NCBI GenBank assembly: GCA_051294375.1
Contig: CM119263.1
Location: 6,549,645-6,613,644 of the forward strand
Direction: 5' to 3'
From: Paraspadella gotoi
Taxonomy: Eukaryota; Chaetognatha
Length of the DNA: 64,000 bases
The position numbers were made by a program, and so were the translations under genes. This document shows, piece after piece, positions 11,601 through 23,114 of the stretch. The notes beneath the pieces are model-generated. The model was not told the DNA's origin. It worked only from the letters and a program-made list of their open reading frames with translations, and made no database searches. Position 1 is the first letter of the stretch, and each line of letters starts with the position of its first letter.

Positions 11601-13724
11601 TGCTCGTTTTATGGAGAGAAAAACATGAACTCCGCCGAGGCTGCGATTTGTTGACAACTTTTTATCCTTTATATTTATACTCTATATATTTGTTTCTCTC
11701 GTCTTTTTCTTGCCAATAAAAAGATTTTTTTTTGGATAGGAAACCTCTCACGTTGGTCTTTCCTTCCTTTTAAAGGCTTTCTTTTTTTTTCTGTTTGGTG
11801 TTTCAATACAAATCATATACGTACAGTGTACCTACACGAACCAAGAATTTTCTCCTTTTCTTCCTCCACGAACTTTCGTGACGCCATTAAACAATTTTCT
11901 CTCTCTGTCTCTCTCTCTTTTTTTTTTTTGTGTGTAATTTCCTTCTGTGCTCATGAATATGTCGGAAATCACCATAGATTTAACCGTTTCCTTGGTATTC
12001 GAGTTTGCTCCTTCCATTTTTTTTCGCTTTTATCACAGAGTCTTTCCTTCTTTTCGAAAATTGCAAATACAGCTTGACATTGTGCAAGAAAAGTTGTTTT
12101 TTTATTTTTTTTTTTTGGCGTCATGAACTTTTTATTTTTTTATATTTTTCAATATTCTGTCAAAATCAGCGAAATACTTGGCTTGACTCTTGTAAAAAAA
12201 TTTCGCACGTCACATGTGATTATAACCTAGAAATTGCTTCCCCTTTAAGCCGCGTTACCCAAATCCATTAACCCGAAATTAATTGGAAAATTTTAAAGAT
12301 TCCTCGCGACGGCCGCAAAGTCGCGCTCGGCGTAAAGTGCTTAGGTTATACGTTTTACATCCGTGCATTTTCCAGGACTAATGATAGTAGAAAAGTGTTT
12401 TTTTATTTGACGTTCTACTCTTGGCGTCAGTGGTATTTATAAACTTCTATACTTTTACTAATAAACATATTATTTAATATTAAATAGGCGAGGCAATAGC
12501 ACTAATTGTTCTTTATAATACAATTCTTGTTTTCAATTTTTAACCCAAAAAAAAGGTGACTCCTCTCATACCAGAATTCGTTATTTTCCCTTCAGATGAA
12601 ATTTTGGTTTCTCACTTCAATCCTCCCAATTTCCCAATCACACTGTGAATTCCACAGTGATCGAGTCGGAAATCTTTGTCGATGTCGCCAAGGATACCAG
12701 AGTCGTTTTGTTTTGTAAGAGAAAATGGGCAGAAAAGCGGTTGAGAAAAATAGAGTGAGGAAATAGCAGAAAAGAGATAAATAGGGAAACGGTGAGGGAA
12801 TTAGAATATGGTAAAGAAAGGGTCACGAGAAATCACTGATGCTGATTGAACGGGTGCTAGGATGCCTGTATTTAACATAATATTTTATACGAATTGCTGA
12901 CGCGATTGGGAATAAACGATTTGGAAATGACGAATTAACTATTATGGTAAGCTGTCGTATAAACTATATAATATATTGGGAAGAAAAGGTGTTGGTGATT
13001 GATTGATTAAAAAGAGGATCTTCCCCTTGATTGTTGATAGACAGTGATTAATTCCCCAGTTTCCTTTAGTTTCTTCTTTCTCTTTCATTCTTTTCCAATT
13101 CTCAATTTCCTCCGCTAGATGGAAGCATTAAATCCTTCTCTCTCTCTCTTTCCTCTCTTCCAGGAGCAGTATACGTACGTCTCTTTTATTTCTTTTTCCG
13201 AATTGAAGACGACGACGACGACGAGGACAACGACCCGCGCATGAGAATAGAAAGCGCGTGCTGATTGGCGTCCCACGCGTTTCGCCCGCGAGCCGATGGC
13301 GGCGTCGTTTAAAAAAAAAAAAGCGCGCGGGAGATGGAGCCTTTTCATTGGAGGAATCCGGTGCGCTGGGGGAAGGAAGGCGAAAGGGGGACGGGCAATT
13401 TGAATGGAAGAATATGGGTCCGTGGAGAGGGAGATATGGGGTCTGGGAGATTAACGATGGGAGCGAGGGTAGAAAAAAGCGAGTGGAAAATAAGTTGGCG
13501 GCAGAGGGAAGATGGATATATTGGGAGCGAAGACGATATTGCAATGTCGCGTTGGTCTATTGAGACGTTTTTAAATTTCAAAAGAAGGTACGTAAATAAG
13601 GATTTTTTTTAAAAAAAATTCTTCATGAAAGCATCAATTTAATTGAGGACGATAAATCATATTAAAGTGACGAAAGTTCGGAAATGGAAACATCGACCGC
13701 CCGCTTGTTTCGTAGTGAGTTACT
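8677..13724 (+). repeat. Left arm of ~5-kb inverted repeat
   Basis: Reading this arm forward reproduces the reverse complement of 16757-21758 almost base for base, with scattered substitutions and small indels. Matching landmarks are CCATCATCCATCAACTTCT (outer end), the GTCACGTGAC site at 11134, the (GA)n at ~11547, the GCGCGCGGGAGATGGAGCC block at 13322, and GCGGGCGGTCGATGTTTCC (inner end, complement). No protein-coding gene is convincing inside. CpG-rich patches at 9370-9560, 11030-11180 and 13230-13450 are preserved in both arms and could be regulatory or remnants of exons. Confidence 0.9.
11134..11143. promoter_or_regulatory. Palindromic GTCACGTGAC E-box
   Basis: A perfect 10-bp palindrome matching the consensus bound by USF/MITF/TFEB-type bHLH-zipper factors. 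It sits in a CpG-rich patch of the left arm. The same site is preserved at 19312-19321 in the right arm and recurs at 34752 and 42441. Confidence 0.35.
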
Positions 13725-14716
13725 CGCCCAAGACTAAGAAAAAATGAAAAGCGCAAAACGACCAGCGAGAAGGATCGAGGGAAAAGTTCCCTCTTCCCCC
13801 CCCCCCGAGGTGAATAGAAAAAGAGAAGTGCGGGGGGGGGGAGGACGTTTCGTCGAAGCACACGATTATCGGCGCGGGAATCTAAAATGGTGGAACGGCG
13901 AAGGGAAAAAAAGANNNNNNNNNNNNNNNNNNNNNNNNNCTCGCCCAAGACTAAGAAAAAATGAAAAAGCGCAAAACGACCAGCGAAAGGATCGAGGGAA
14001 AAGTTCCCTCTTCCCCCCCCCCCGAGGTGAATAGAAAATAGGCGGCAGAAGTCGGGGGGGGGGGAGCGTTTCGTCGAAGGCGCACGCATTATCGCGCGGG
14101 GAATCTAAAATGGTGGAACGGCGAAGGAAAAAAAAAGAGAGAGCGTCGCAATGTTAATCTTCGTTTCAGAATCCCTTGCGACGTCGTCCATGGGATAACG
14201 TTTTCTCATTGGCCAATTTTACGCTTTGAGATAGCGCCCCGTTGCTTGGCATTGGGCCGATTTGTTAAAAGCTGTGCGTCCGCGACCTGTGGCGATGGAC
14301 GCCCTGCGCCGATTAGGAGGTGAGGTGGGGGGTTGGGGCCGGGCCGGGGCGGCGAGGTTTCCGCTGCGCACAACCTTTGGCTGAGATAAAGTCTCCCAGT
14401 TGTCCGTGTTCTCTCCAGTGTTGGGTGATGTTGCTGTGGTAGTGGATAGGGGACGTTGATGGTGTGGGGAGGATGTTCGCGCTTTCAGTTGGTGTTTGGG
14501 AGGAGGAGAGAGAGAGAGGAGATTCTGTTTGCGTTTGGCCGTGCGAGCAGGAAGAGCAGTGTCCGGGCGTGCTTCCACCGCGTTTGTGAATTTCCGAGTT
14601 GGCGGTTAATCCATTCGTGAAGTGTGTTCCGAGCATCTTCAAGGTCCGCCGAGTGAGAGGAAGGTTTATGTTGGTCAGTCATGTGAGAAATCGGTAACCG
14701 TTGGCGTGGTGGCTGG

Positions 14717-14848
14717 CGCCGCGGGGGGGGGGGGGGGGGGGGGGGGGTGGGGGGGGGGGGGCGGGGGGGGGCGGGGGGGGCGGGGGGGGCGGGGGGGTGG
14801 GGGGGGCGGGGGGGGGGGGGGGGGGGGGGGGGGAAGGGGGGGGGGGGT
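14717..14848 (+). repeat. Poly-G / G7C tract, strong G-quadruplex potential
   Basis: About 130 bases of nearly uninterrupted G with occasional C, T or AA. A second G-rich tract follows at 15302-15400. Length and base calls in such DNA are error-prone, so the exact sequence is not reliable. Confidence 0.85.
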
Positions 14849-16149
14849 AGCCGGCCCCGTTAGACGGTATGAAGAGGACGAAGCTGCCATATTTCTGAGA
14901 CGACCGAGTAATTATGTATGCGACGAATTGGATGTTGGTACACCACAGACGCACCGGGATCATTTACAAGAAAAAACACGGAAAGAATTGGGGCGGCTGT
15001 TCAGTTAGGCCGTGTCTCTCACTCTATTCCTGGCTGCCCAGTTGTTCCAGATACGCAGTCCGGGCGACGAACCGAAATGGGCGAGAGAGGAACCAGTGGT
15101 GTGAGGGGGTGGAGGTGACGTAGTGAGCGTCGGGGCCGGCGTGGGTGGGTGTGTTGGTTAGTGCCGGGGGTTTAGGTACTGCCGAGGTTTCTTTGAGTGC
15201 TGCGCCGCGAAGCTAAGATGAGGGAGAGGCGTGAGGGGACGAAAGTGGGCATCGCAAAAAGGGATGGGCGAAGAGATTTAGACTAGGTAGAGAAAAGCGT
15301 CAGGGGGGGGGGGGGGTGGGGGGGGGCGCGGGGGAGGGAGATGGGAGGGGGGGCAGGAGGGGGGAGGGAGGAGGAGGAGGGGATCGGTGGGGGGCCGGAG
15401 AGGGAGAGTGGAGTGGGTGGTTGAGGAGAGGGGAGGGGCAATCGGCATGACTGCGAGTTGTTAAACCATCGAGAGTATGGCATAAGGCGGCGGAGGGAGT
15501 AGCCCTGTGATAGCCGCGGGCGGCCGCTTGGGGGTATGCTCACCAGACGTGGCGGTAGGGGCTGGGATGCGGACCGCGTCCCCGCAGTGCCCGTGGCCTG
15601 GGCGCCGTGTGGCGGTGAGGTGCATGTGGGGGGAGTGAGGCCCGGGGCCGACCGGTTGCGACATGGGGTGTAGGAGGGCGCGAGAACGGCGGGGCATGAG
15701 CCCCGCAGGGATTGAATCCGGGACGCCAGCGGGAGTGGATATGAGGGGTGAGGTGTGAGGCGCTGCTCGAGCCGATGTGGAGAGCGGAGGCTGGGACGGG
15801 AGGCGAGGGCGCCGAGTTGAGGTGGCAGGGCGGTTAGTCTTGGGCTGGCCACAAAGGGGTTTGCATAAGAGTGCGGGTGTCCGGGTGGAGTGAGCGGGGT
15901 GGAATAGGGAGTGGGCTGGATAAGGGTGAGACGAGGCGGGGTGTGGGTATTGGGGGTGTGAGGGGAGGGCGGGTGAGAGTGGTGGTATCGGAGAGAGTGG
16001 TGGTGGATGCGCGAGAAGTAGAGAATGCTGGTGAGAAGCGGGATGCCCGCGAGAGTGGATTCGAGGCCCGCGGCCGAGGTCGCCGTCTGGGTGTCCGCGG
16101 TGAAGTCCGTGGCGCGTTTGTGGCGGCGAACTTCGGCGCTTTTCCAAGG

Positions 16150-16750
16150 TGCCGATTCTTGCCCATTTAGTAAAACGGAGTCTGCCGCGGAAGCCACGGC
16201 GAGCTGCGGCTCTCTCTGGCTATTCCTTTGCACGACTCCTCTGCGTTCGGCGTGGCGGGTCGGGCGCGGCGTCTATTTTGTTGGCTTTCGTGTCTTGGTA
16301 TTTATTTCATTGCCTTCGTTTTATGTCAATCTGTTATGTATGGCAACGGGGGAGCGATGTGTGATTCCCGTGGGTGGAGGCATCTCCCGAGAGCTGGCCG
16401 CTCAGCGGCTGTTGGACCGCTGCAGTGACCACCCCTAATGTTCACTGGGGCGTGTTTGAGTGCGACACATTACACTTTAACCAGCTGTCCTGTGAAGGGG
16501 ATGGAACCCGAACCACGGTTTGGTGGTGGAACGAGATATAGCTGTCCAAAGCCAATGGGTACGAGACGAGATTGCAGCCAAGCCTATGACGGGAGGGCGA
16601 ATGGTAAGGAGGTTGGCCAGCACGTATGCGGTAGTTCTGCCCGAGCTCGTTTGCGGTCTCTCTTCTCTCTCCACTTCACTCCCCTTTGTCCTGTTCTTTC
16701 TCGTATCTGTTAGTCCTTGTCCGCTTTCACACATAGGATCCTCTCTCTTT
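16150..16750 (-). repeat. Dispersed repeat, copy 2 (block A')
   Basis: Reverse complement of several segments within 6770-7650 (see that entry). Order is preserved but the ~400-base interior of the other copy is missing. Both copies share the GGTTC-containing hairpin-prone core and the CAGTGACC / CCATA-CAGATTGACAT segments. Confidence 0.65.
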
Positions 16751-16756
16751 GTGGTG

Positions 16757-19700
16757 GGAGTAACTCACTACGAAACAAGCGGGCGGTCGATGTTTCCATT
16801 TTCCGAACTTTCGTCACTTTAATATGATTTATCGTCCTCAATAAAATTGAAGCTTTCATGAAGAATTTTTTTAAAAAAAATCCTTATTTACGTACCTTCT
16901 TTTGAAATTTAAAAACGTCTCAATAGACCAACGCGACATTGCAATATCGTCTTCGCTCCCAATATCCATCTTCCCTCTGCGCCAACTTATTCCACTCCGC
17001 TTTTTTCTACCCTCGCTCCCATCGTTAATCTCCCAGACCCCATATCTCCCTCTCCACGGACCCATATTCTTCCATTCAAATTGCCCGTCCCCCTTTCGCC
17101 TTCCTCCCCCAGCGCACCGGATTCCTCCCAATGAAAAGGCTCCATCTCCCGCGCGCTTTTTTTTTAAACGACGCCGCCATCGGCTCGCGGGCGAAACGCG
17201 TGGGACGCCAATCAGCACGCGCTTTCTATTCTCATGCGCGGTCGTTGTCCTCGTCGTCGTCGTCGTCTTCAATTCGGAAAAAGAAATAAAAGAGACGTAC
17301 GTATATTGCTCCTGAAGAGAAGGAAAGAGAGAGAAAGGATTTATGCTTCCATCTAGCGGAGGAAATTGAGAATTGGAAAAGAATGAAAGAGAAAGAAGAA
17401 ACTAAAGGAAACTGGGGAATTAATCACTGTCTATCAACAATCAAGGGGAAGTACACCTCTTTTTAATCAATCAATCACCAACACCTTTTCTTCACCAAAT
17501 ATATTAAATAGTTTATACGACAGCTTACCAAACTAGTAAATACCCATATAGTTAATTCGTCATTTCCAAATCGTTATTCCCAATCGCGTCAGCAATTTCG
17601 TATAAAATATAGTTAAATACAGGCATCCTAGCACCCGTTCAATCAGCATCAGTGATTTCTCGTGACCCTTCTTTACCATATTCTAATTCCCTTCACCGTT
17701 TCCCCTATTTATCTCTTTTCTGCATTTCCTCACTCTATTTTTTCTCAACCGCTTTTCTGCCATTTTCTCTTCAAAACAAACGACTCTGGTATCCTTGGCG
17801 ACTCGACAAAGATTTCCGACTCGATCACTGTGGAATTCACAGTGTGATTTGGGAAATTGGGAGGATTGAAGGAGAAACCAAAATTTCATGAAGGGAAATA
17901 ACGAATTCTGGATGAGAAGGAGTCACCTTTTTTTTGGGTTAAAAATTGAAAAACAAGAATTGTATTATAAAGAACAATTAGTGCTATTGCCTCGCTATAT
18001 TAATATAAATAATATGTTTATTAGTAAAAGTATAGAAGTTTATAAATACCACTGACGCCAAGAGTAGAACGTCAAATAAAAAAACACTTTCTACTATCAT
18101 TAGTCCTGAAAATGACGGATGTAAAACGTATAACCTAAGCACTTTACGCCGAGCGCGACTTTGCGGCCGTCGCGAGAATCTTTAAAAATTTTCCAATTAA
18201 TTTCGGGTTAATGGATTTGGGTAACGCGGCTTAAAGGGAAGCAATTTCTAGGTTAATAATCACATGTGACGTGCGAAATTTTTTACAAGAGTCAAGCCAA
18301 GTATTTCGCTGATTTGACAGAATATTGAAAATATAAAAAAATAAAAAGTTCATGACGCCAAAAAAAAAAAATAAAAAAACAACTTTTCTTGCACAATGTC
18401 AAGCTGTATTTGCAATTTGAAAAGAAAGGAAAGACTCTGTGGATGAAAAGCGAAAAAAATGGAAGGAACAAACTCGAATCCCAAGGAAACGGTTAAATCT
18501 ATGGTGATTTCCGACATATTCATGAGCACAGAAGGAAATTACACACACACACACAAAAAAGAGAGAGAAAATGTTTAATGGCATCACGAAAGTTCGTGGA
18601 GGAAGAAAAGGAGAAAATTCTTGGTTACGTGTACGTACACTGTACGTATATGATTTTTATTGAAACACCAAACAGAAAAAAAGAAAGAAAACCGTTAAAA
18701 AGAAGAAAAGACCAACGTGAGAGGTTTCCTATCCAAAAAAAAAAATCTTTTTATTGGCAAGAAAAAGAGAGAGAAACAAATATATAGAGTATAAAATAAA
18801 GGATAAATAAGTTGTCAACAAATCGCAGCCTCGGCGGAGTTCATGTTTTTCTCTCCATAAAAACGAGCAGAGAAGTAAAGATTACATCGCTTCGGCGTCT
18901 CTCTCTCTCTCTCTCTCTCTCAGTTTTATGGGAGTTTCTCACGCCGGTTGTTTGCGTTATGACGACACTTTGGCGTTTATGAGACCAAATTTTCTTTTTT
19001 CGACTTTTTTATCTTTATCGAGCGGCGACAGGTGAGGCGAGTTCGGAGGGCGACTGGCGCCATCTTGAGAGAAAATGAGGAAACTGAGATCGGCTCGGAA
19101 GAAATCATTTTTATTGCACTAAAACCAAAAGAGTACCAAAAACATGAGCCGACCATTCCATTCCATTGCTTAATTCTTAATGACGACTATTCGACGACTT
19201 TTCTTTCAATTAATTCCAATACTGTCCTTTTCCATCACTGGTCGAGCGATTCCATCAATTAAAACCAAAACACTTTCGACTCGACCTTCCCGCGTGAATA
19301 ACGAGCGGCGAGTCACGTGACCCGTCGGGGCAACTCCCGCGACTTGGACCGGAAGTCTTGTTTCACGCTTGACCCCAAAGGGCGCGAGGTTGGAGCTGAG
19401 ATTGGCGCCAAAGTGACGTCGCGCGTCAGGGAGAAAAAAAAAAAAGAATAAGGGATCGAGTGAGAAATAAATCGACCGCAAGGTTTTTGGCAAATCACGA
19501 ATAAAAAAAAATATCAACAGTTTTCGCCCTTTTTTTTACTACATAATATGTAATTATTCAAGGAGTTGACAGACAAGAGATTAAATCATTAAATTAATGG
19601 AAATAGTCAATGAAAACTATTAAAGATTAGAGATGTTATAATTATATCGCAAGACCCTCCCTCCTCCTCCTCCTCCTCCTCCTCCTCCTCCCAGAGGAAT

Positions 19701-21758
19701 CTCGTCCGATTCTTGGCGCCAAAGTCTTTCTATTGATTTTATTTTCGCCTTTTGTTTGGACGGAGAAATTGCCTCCTGACTTGGGATGACAGAGAGCGCT
19801 CGGGCCGCGGGGGGCAACGCAAACAAAAGCGCACATTGCAAGGTTTACCGCGCATACATTTCGATACTGAGAAACGAAGGAGAGAAGGCAAAAGCCAAAA
19901 GCAATAAAGAAATAAGAACTGGATGAGATGAAAATGAATGAGTGAATGAATGAAGATGTGAATGAGAAGCGAAAGAGAAGTCTGTAAAAATCCCTTTTTT
20001 TTACATATGTATTTTTTTCCTTGACAAAACAATATTTATTTTCAGACTTTTTTTTTAGCCTAATTTACGAAGAAATACAAATACTACCTAAGACGAAATT
20101 TCTACTAAAACCGTTATGATTACATCATAATCCATCATCAAACAGACGATAACTCGGGAATTTCTCGCTATAAACGAGAGCTCGTTAAATCCACCGCGAA
20201 TAATTGACTTCATAATTCTCCAAATAAATCATCAAAGCGCCGCGGGTTTCACATAACGAGGCTCTTAACTTCGATATTGTTTTCGTTATAAAGGTAAAGC
20301 AGAAGAAGAAACAGTAAAACTGTTCTCAAAGTCAGAGTCAAGGGACATTAAAATTGGAGGATAGTTTTACTGGTGCTAAGCAAAGCTTTTTACCCGGCGT
20401 TCTCAGCTCCGGTGATCAATGATCAGACGGATTCCTGCTAAGGATTCCTTTCTCCGTCTCTCTAAAATTTTAAACTTACTATTTATTGTTTGTATTGTTA
20501 GTCAGAGAACACAATCTTGGTTATGAATATGGATATCAAGAAGAAATTAAAATAAATATATTTGAATTTTTTTACAGAATTTCCCCGAACAGACTGACCG
20601 ACAAACAATGAGAAAACAACATGGGATTTGTTTTGTCTTCCCTTCTGTCCGCGAAATTGGCGTCCGGAGGACGAATGTCAACAACGTCGTCGGGTGACGC
20701 GTGTCTCGGCAGAGACGCTCGAGAAAAATTTAATCTCGGTCGCGAGGGGGCGTATCAGTCGGATTTTGTCGGTCATGCGCGCACGTACACGCGTCACGAC
20801 TCAACACGCGAATCGTACACTGAAGAGCGAAAAAAGAACGTACATATAATCGAGTAAAAGAAGTGCTCTTCCAATAATAAATGCCTCTTTTGAAATACGG
20901 ACTCGTACGAAATTACTCTCTCAAGATGCCCGGCGCGTTCGCCCGATTTATATCGCGCATCGGCTTTCCACGCACGTGATCCCAAGGTCACGCTCACATC
21001 GCGTCCTTGAACCGGCGCCCCATCCGGCGAAGACCTCAAAACCTTTGTCGCCGGGATACTAATGGAACCTTAGACGGATCTCACAGCCGATGGCATCAAT
21101 TTGTGATGAAAAATGCTTTCACGGGGCACGACAAAAAAAATAGGATCGTAAATTGATGTTTTATGTGATAGGTTGATATGTTAAGACAACCCAGCGGTCA
21201 GCTGCGGTCACCCTCGGTTTAATGCCTGCGCAAGTCGGTACACTTGAGAATAAGCGCCACCCGATTATCACTCAGAAAGGAAATGGAAGCGGTCTCGGTT
21301 TGAAGATTTCAAAGGAGACAAAATTTAAGTAATTTGAGGTAAAGTTAGTTCGAGACTACGTTTCACATCTTTTATGTAAAAACCCAAAAAAAATTTCCAT
21401 TTAACGCAAGTGGTTTTTATTTCAGGCACAAACATCTAAATATCACCTTTTTAAATTTTTTAAAAAACTTTAAAAAAAAAGTATTTTTAACTAAATTTTG
21501 ATGGATTACAACTTCATTTAAAAAGAGAAGCTTATTAAGACGAAGGGCAGTAGGACGATAACGATGATAACGATAATAACGAGTATGTAGACGTTACGTA
21601 GTAACGTTCACTAATGGATCGGTTAACCGCATCTTGACGACTCAAATCGAGGATGAAAATAGAGAAATAAACGAAAGACATAGACTTCGTCAACTTCTCA
21701 TTTTCTTGTCTCTCCCATCATCCATCAACTTCTTTAATGGAGAGAGGGGCAGGACGAA
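16757..21758 (-). repeat. Right arm of ~5-kb inverted repeat
   Basis: Reverse complement of 8677-13724 with modest divergence. One visible length difference is the (CCT)n at 19662-19692, markedly longer than its GGA partner near 10780-10795. Another is the segment at 21590-21640, which differs from 8790-8850. Its outer end, after AGGGGCAGGACG (~21757), runs into unrelated purine-rich DNA. Confidence 0.9.
19312..19321. promoter_or_regulatory. Palindromic GTCACGTGAC E-box (right arm)
   Basis: Counterpart of the site at 11134, unchanged although the arms have diverged around it. Confidence 0.35.
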
Positions 21759-22930
21759 AAACACTCGAGAGTCGCAGATGGGGGGAAGAGATGGGGGAAG
21801 AAATAGGAAGGGAATGGGGAAGGGAATGGGGAAGACGTGGGGGAAAAGGAAAATTATGGGGACGAGGAAATGAAGGGAGATTTGGGGGAAGGATGTGCGA
21901 AAGAGATGGGATGAGTAAGAGATGGGGGGAGGCATTAGGAGCGAAGAGAAAATACCGAGGCCAGTGAGATAAGAAACAGATGGGACATTTAAAAATGACG
22001 GGAAATCTGAAAGTATCGAAAACTGTTGAAGCGAAACTTTAAAAAAATGAGGAGTTGCATATCGTAAGAGCATAATTAAGAAGTGGATATTTTACCAAAA
22101 AATATAGAAGAATGAATAAAAAGAAAAAGTTACAAATTTCGATAAAAAGGAAAGAAAAGTACTATAAACTTAACGATTGTATGATCAGAGAGGGAAAGAA
22201 AAAGATATTATTAAAAATAAAGAGAAAAACGAAGGTCACTGATTTTGGATTCTGAAAAAAAAAAATCACTTGGGCATCAGGAGGCGAAAGGAAAGGAAAG
22301 GATCGATTGTTGTCTGTCGGAAAAGCTTTAAGGAGATGGAACTTTCACTCTTGTCAATTCTGAATGTACGTTACGATTACCGCCTTTTATATTATGTATT
22401 AATATGCATATTATGCATAAATATATACATATCCAAGCCCTAATTTATCTGAGCAAAACCAGGAAAATTAGTTTTAAATTAGTTTTGAAAGGACCCGACG
22501 GGCCTCTCGTATATAATACGCTATATCTAATTACGTTAATAACGAAAACTTTGTATTTAAAATCCGTTTTAACGGACGCAATCGGTGGTTGGACCCGACG
22601 CCGGAAGAGGACGTGGCGTCAGATTTCCGATAAGAAAACGTCATTTGAAAAGCGAAACGATTGCGCGCTCGCTCGCCAGCTTAACATTGTGAAATCTAAT
22701 GAAAAGGCAGCGAGAAAAACCGACGGAAATGACGTCCGAGTCGCAATTCATTGTGAAATCGTGACAATGAGAGCGGACGTTGGAAAATAAAAATAAAATA
22801 AAATTGCCGCGTTGATTAAAAAAAAAATTGTCGTAAAGGTAAAACTGTGACGTTCAATAAAAAAAACCCAAAATAACAAAACAAATTACGTACAATTTCA
22901 GGTTTTGGGAACTATCACACTGTTGCTTTA
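21759..22930. other. Between inverted repeat and SLC6 exons, nothing identified
   Basis: A GGGAAGAGATGG-type purine tract (21775-21960) is followed by AT-rich DNA. I looked on the minus strand for the next SLC6 exon (TM3 onward) and did not find one. The 128-aa plus-strand frame at 22404-22790 lacks domains and splice context. Confidence 0.5.
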
Positions 22931-22931
22931 G

Positions 22932-22933
<2 letters not shown>

Positions 22934-23003
<70 letters not shown>
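22934..23003. repeat. (TC)n microsatellite
   Basis: About 70 bases of uninterrupted TC in the intron following SLC6 exon 4. It is long enough to cause assembly breaks. Confidence 0.95.
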
Positions 23004-23006
<3 letters not shown>

Positions 23007-23114
23007 TTGCTTCTCGAATCACTTTTTTTTTCAATTCTCTATCTCGCATCTTTTTTCGCCGCCATCTCTCTCCCATCCGCATCATCTCTTTCTCCCCGAC
23101 CAAATTGTACTCAC

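Larger units (their letters stand above)
13725..16756. other. Spacer of the inverted repeat: gap, G-rich DNA, inverted blocks A' and B'
   Basis: In order: a ~190-base segment D (13725-13914), a 25-N gap (13915-13939), a second copy of D (13940-14130), block B' (14140-14290, reverse complement of 8510-8665), a GC-rich and extremely G-rich stretch (14290-16150), and block A' (16150-16750, reverse complement of parts of 6770-7650). Open frames on both strands here (up to 316 aa on minus) are Pro/Arg/Ser- or Gly-rich products of skewed composition. They have no recognisable domain. Confidence 0.7.

Noticed and set aside
14622-15008. Gly-rich plus-strand frame
   Set aside because: Produced by the poly-G tract; not a plausible gene.
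15690-15740. Possible minus-strand tRNA T-arm (GATTCAATCCC)
   Set aside because: The surroundings do not fold into a cloverleaf, and the DNA is GC-skewed low-confidence sequence.
15283-16233. 316-aa minus-strand frame in the palindrome spacer
   Set aside because: Pro/His/Ser/Arg-rich from GC-skewed DNA. Other minus-strand frames and plus-strand frames are open too, there is no domain, and part overlaps repeat block A'.
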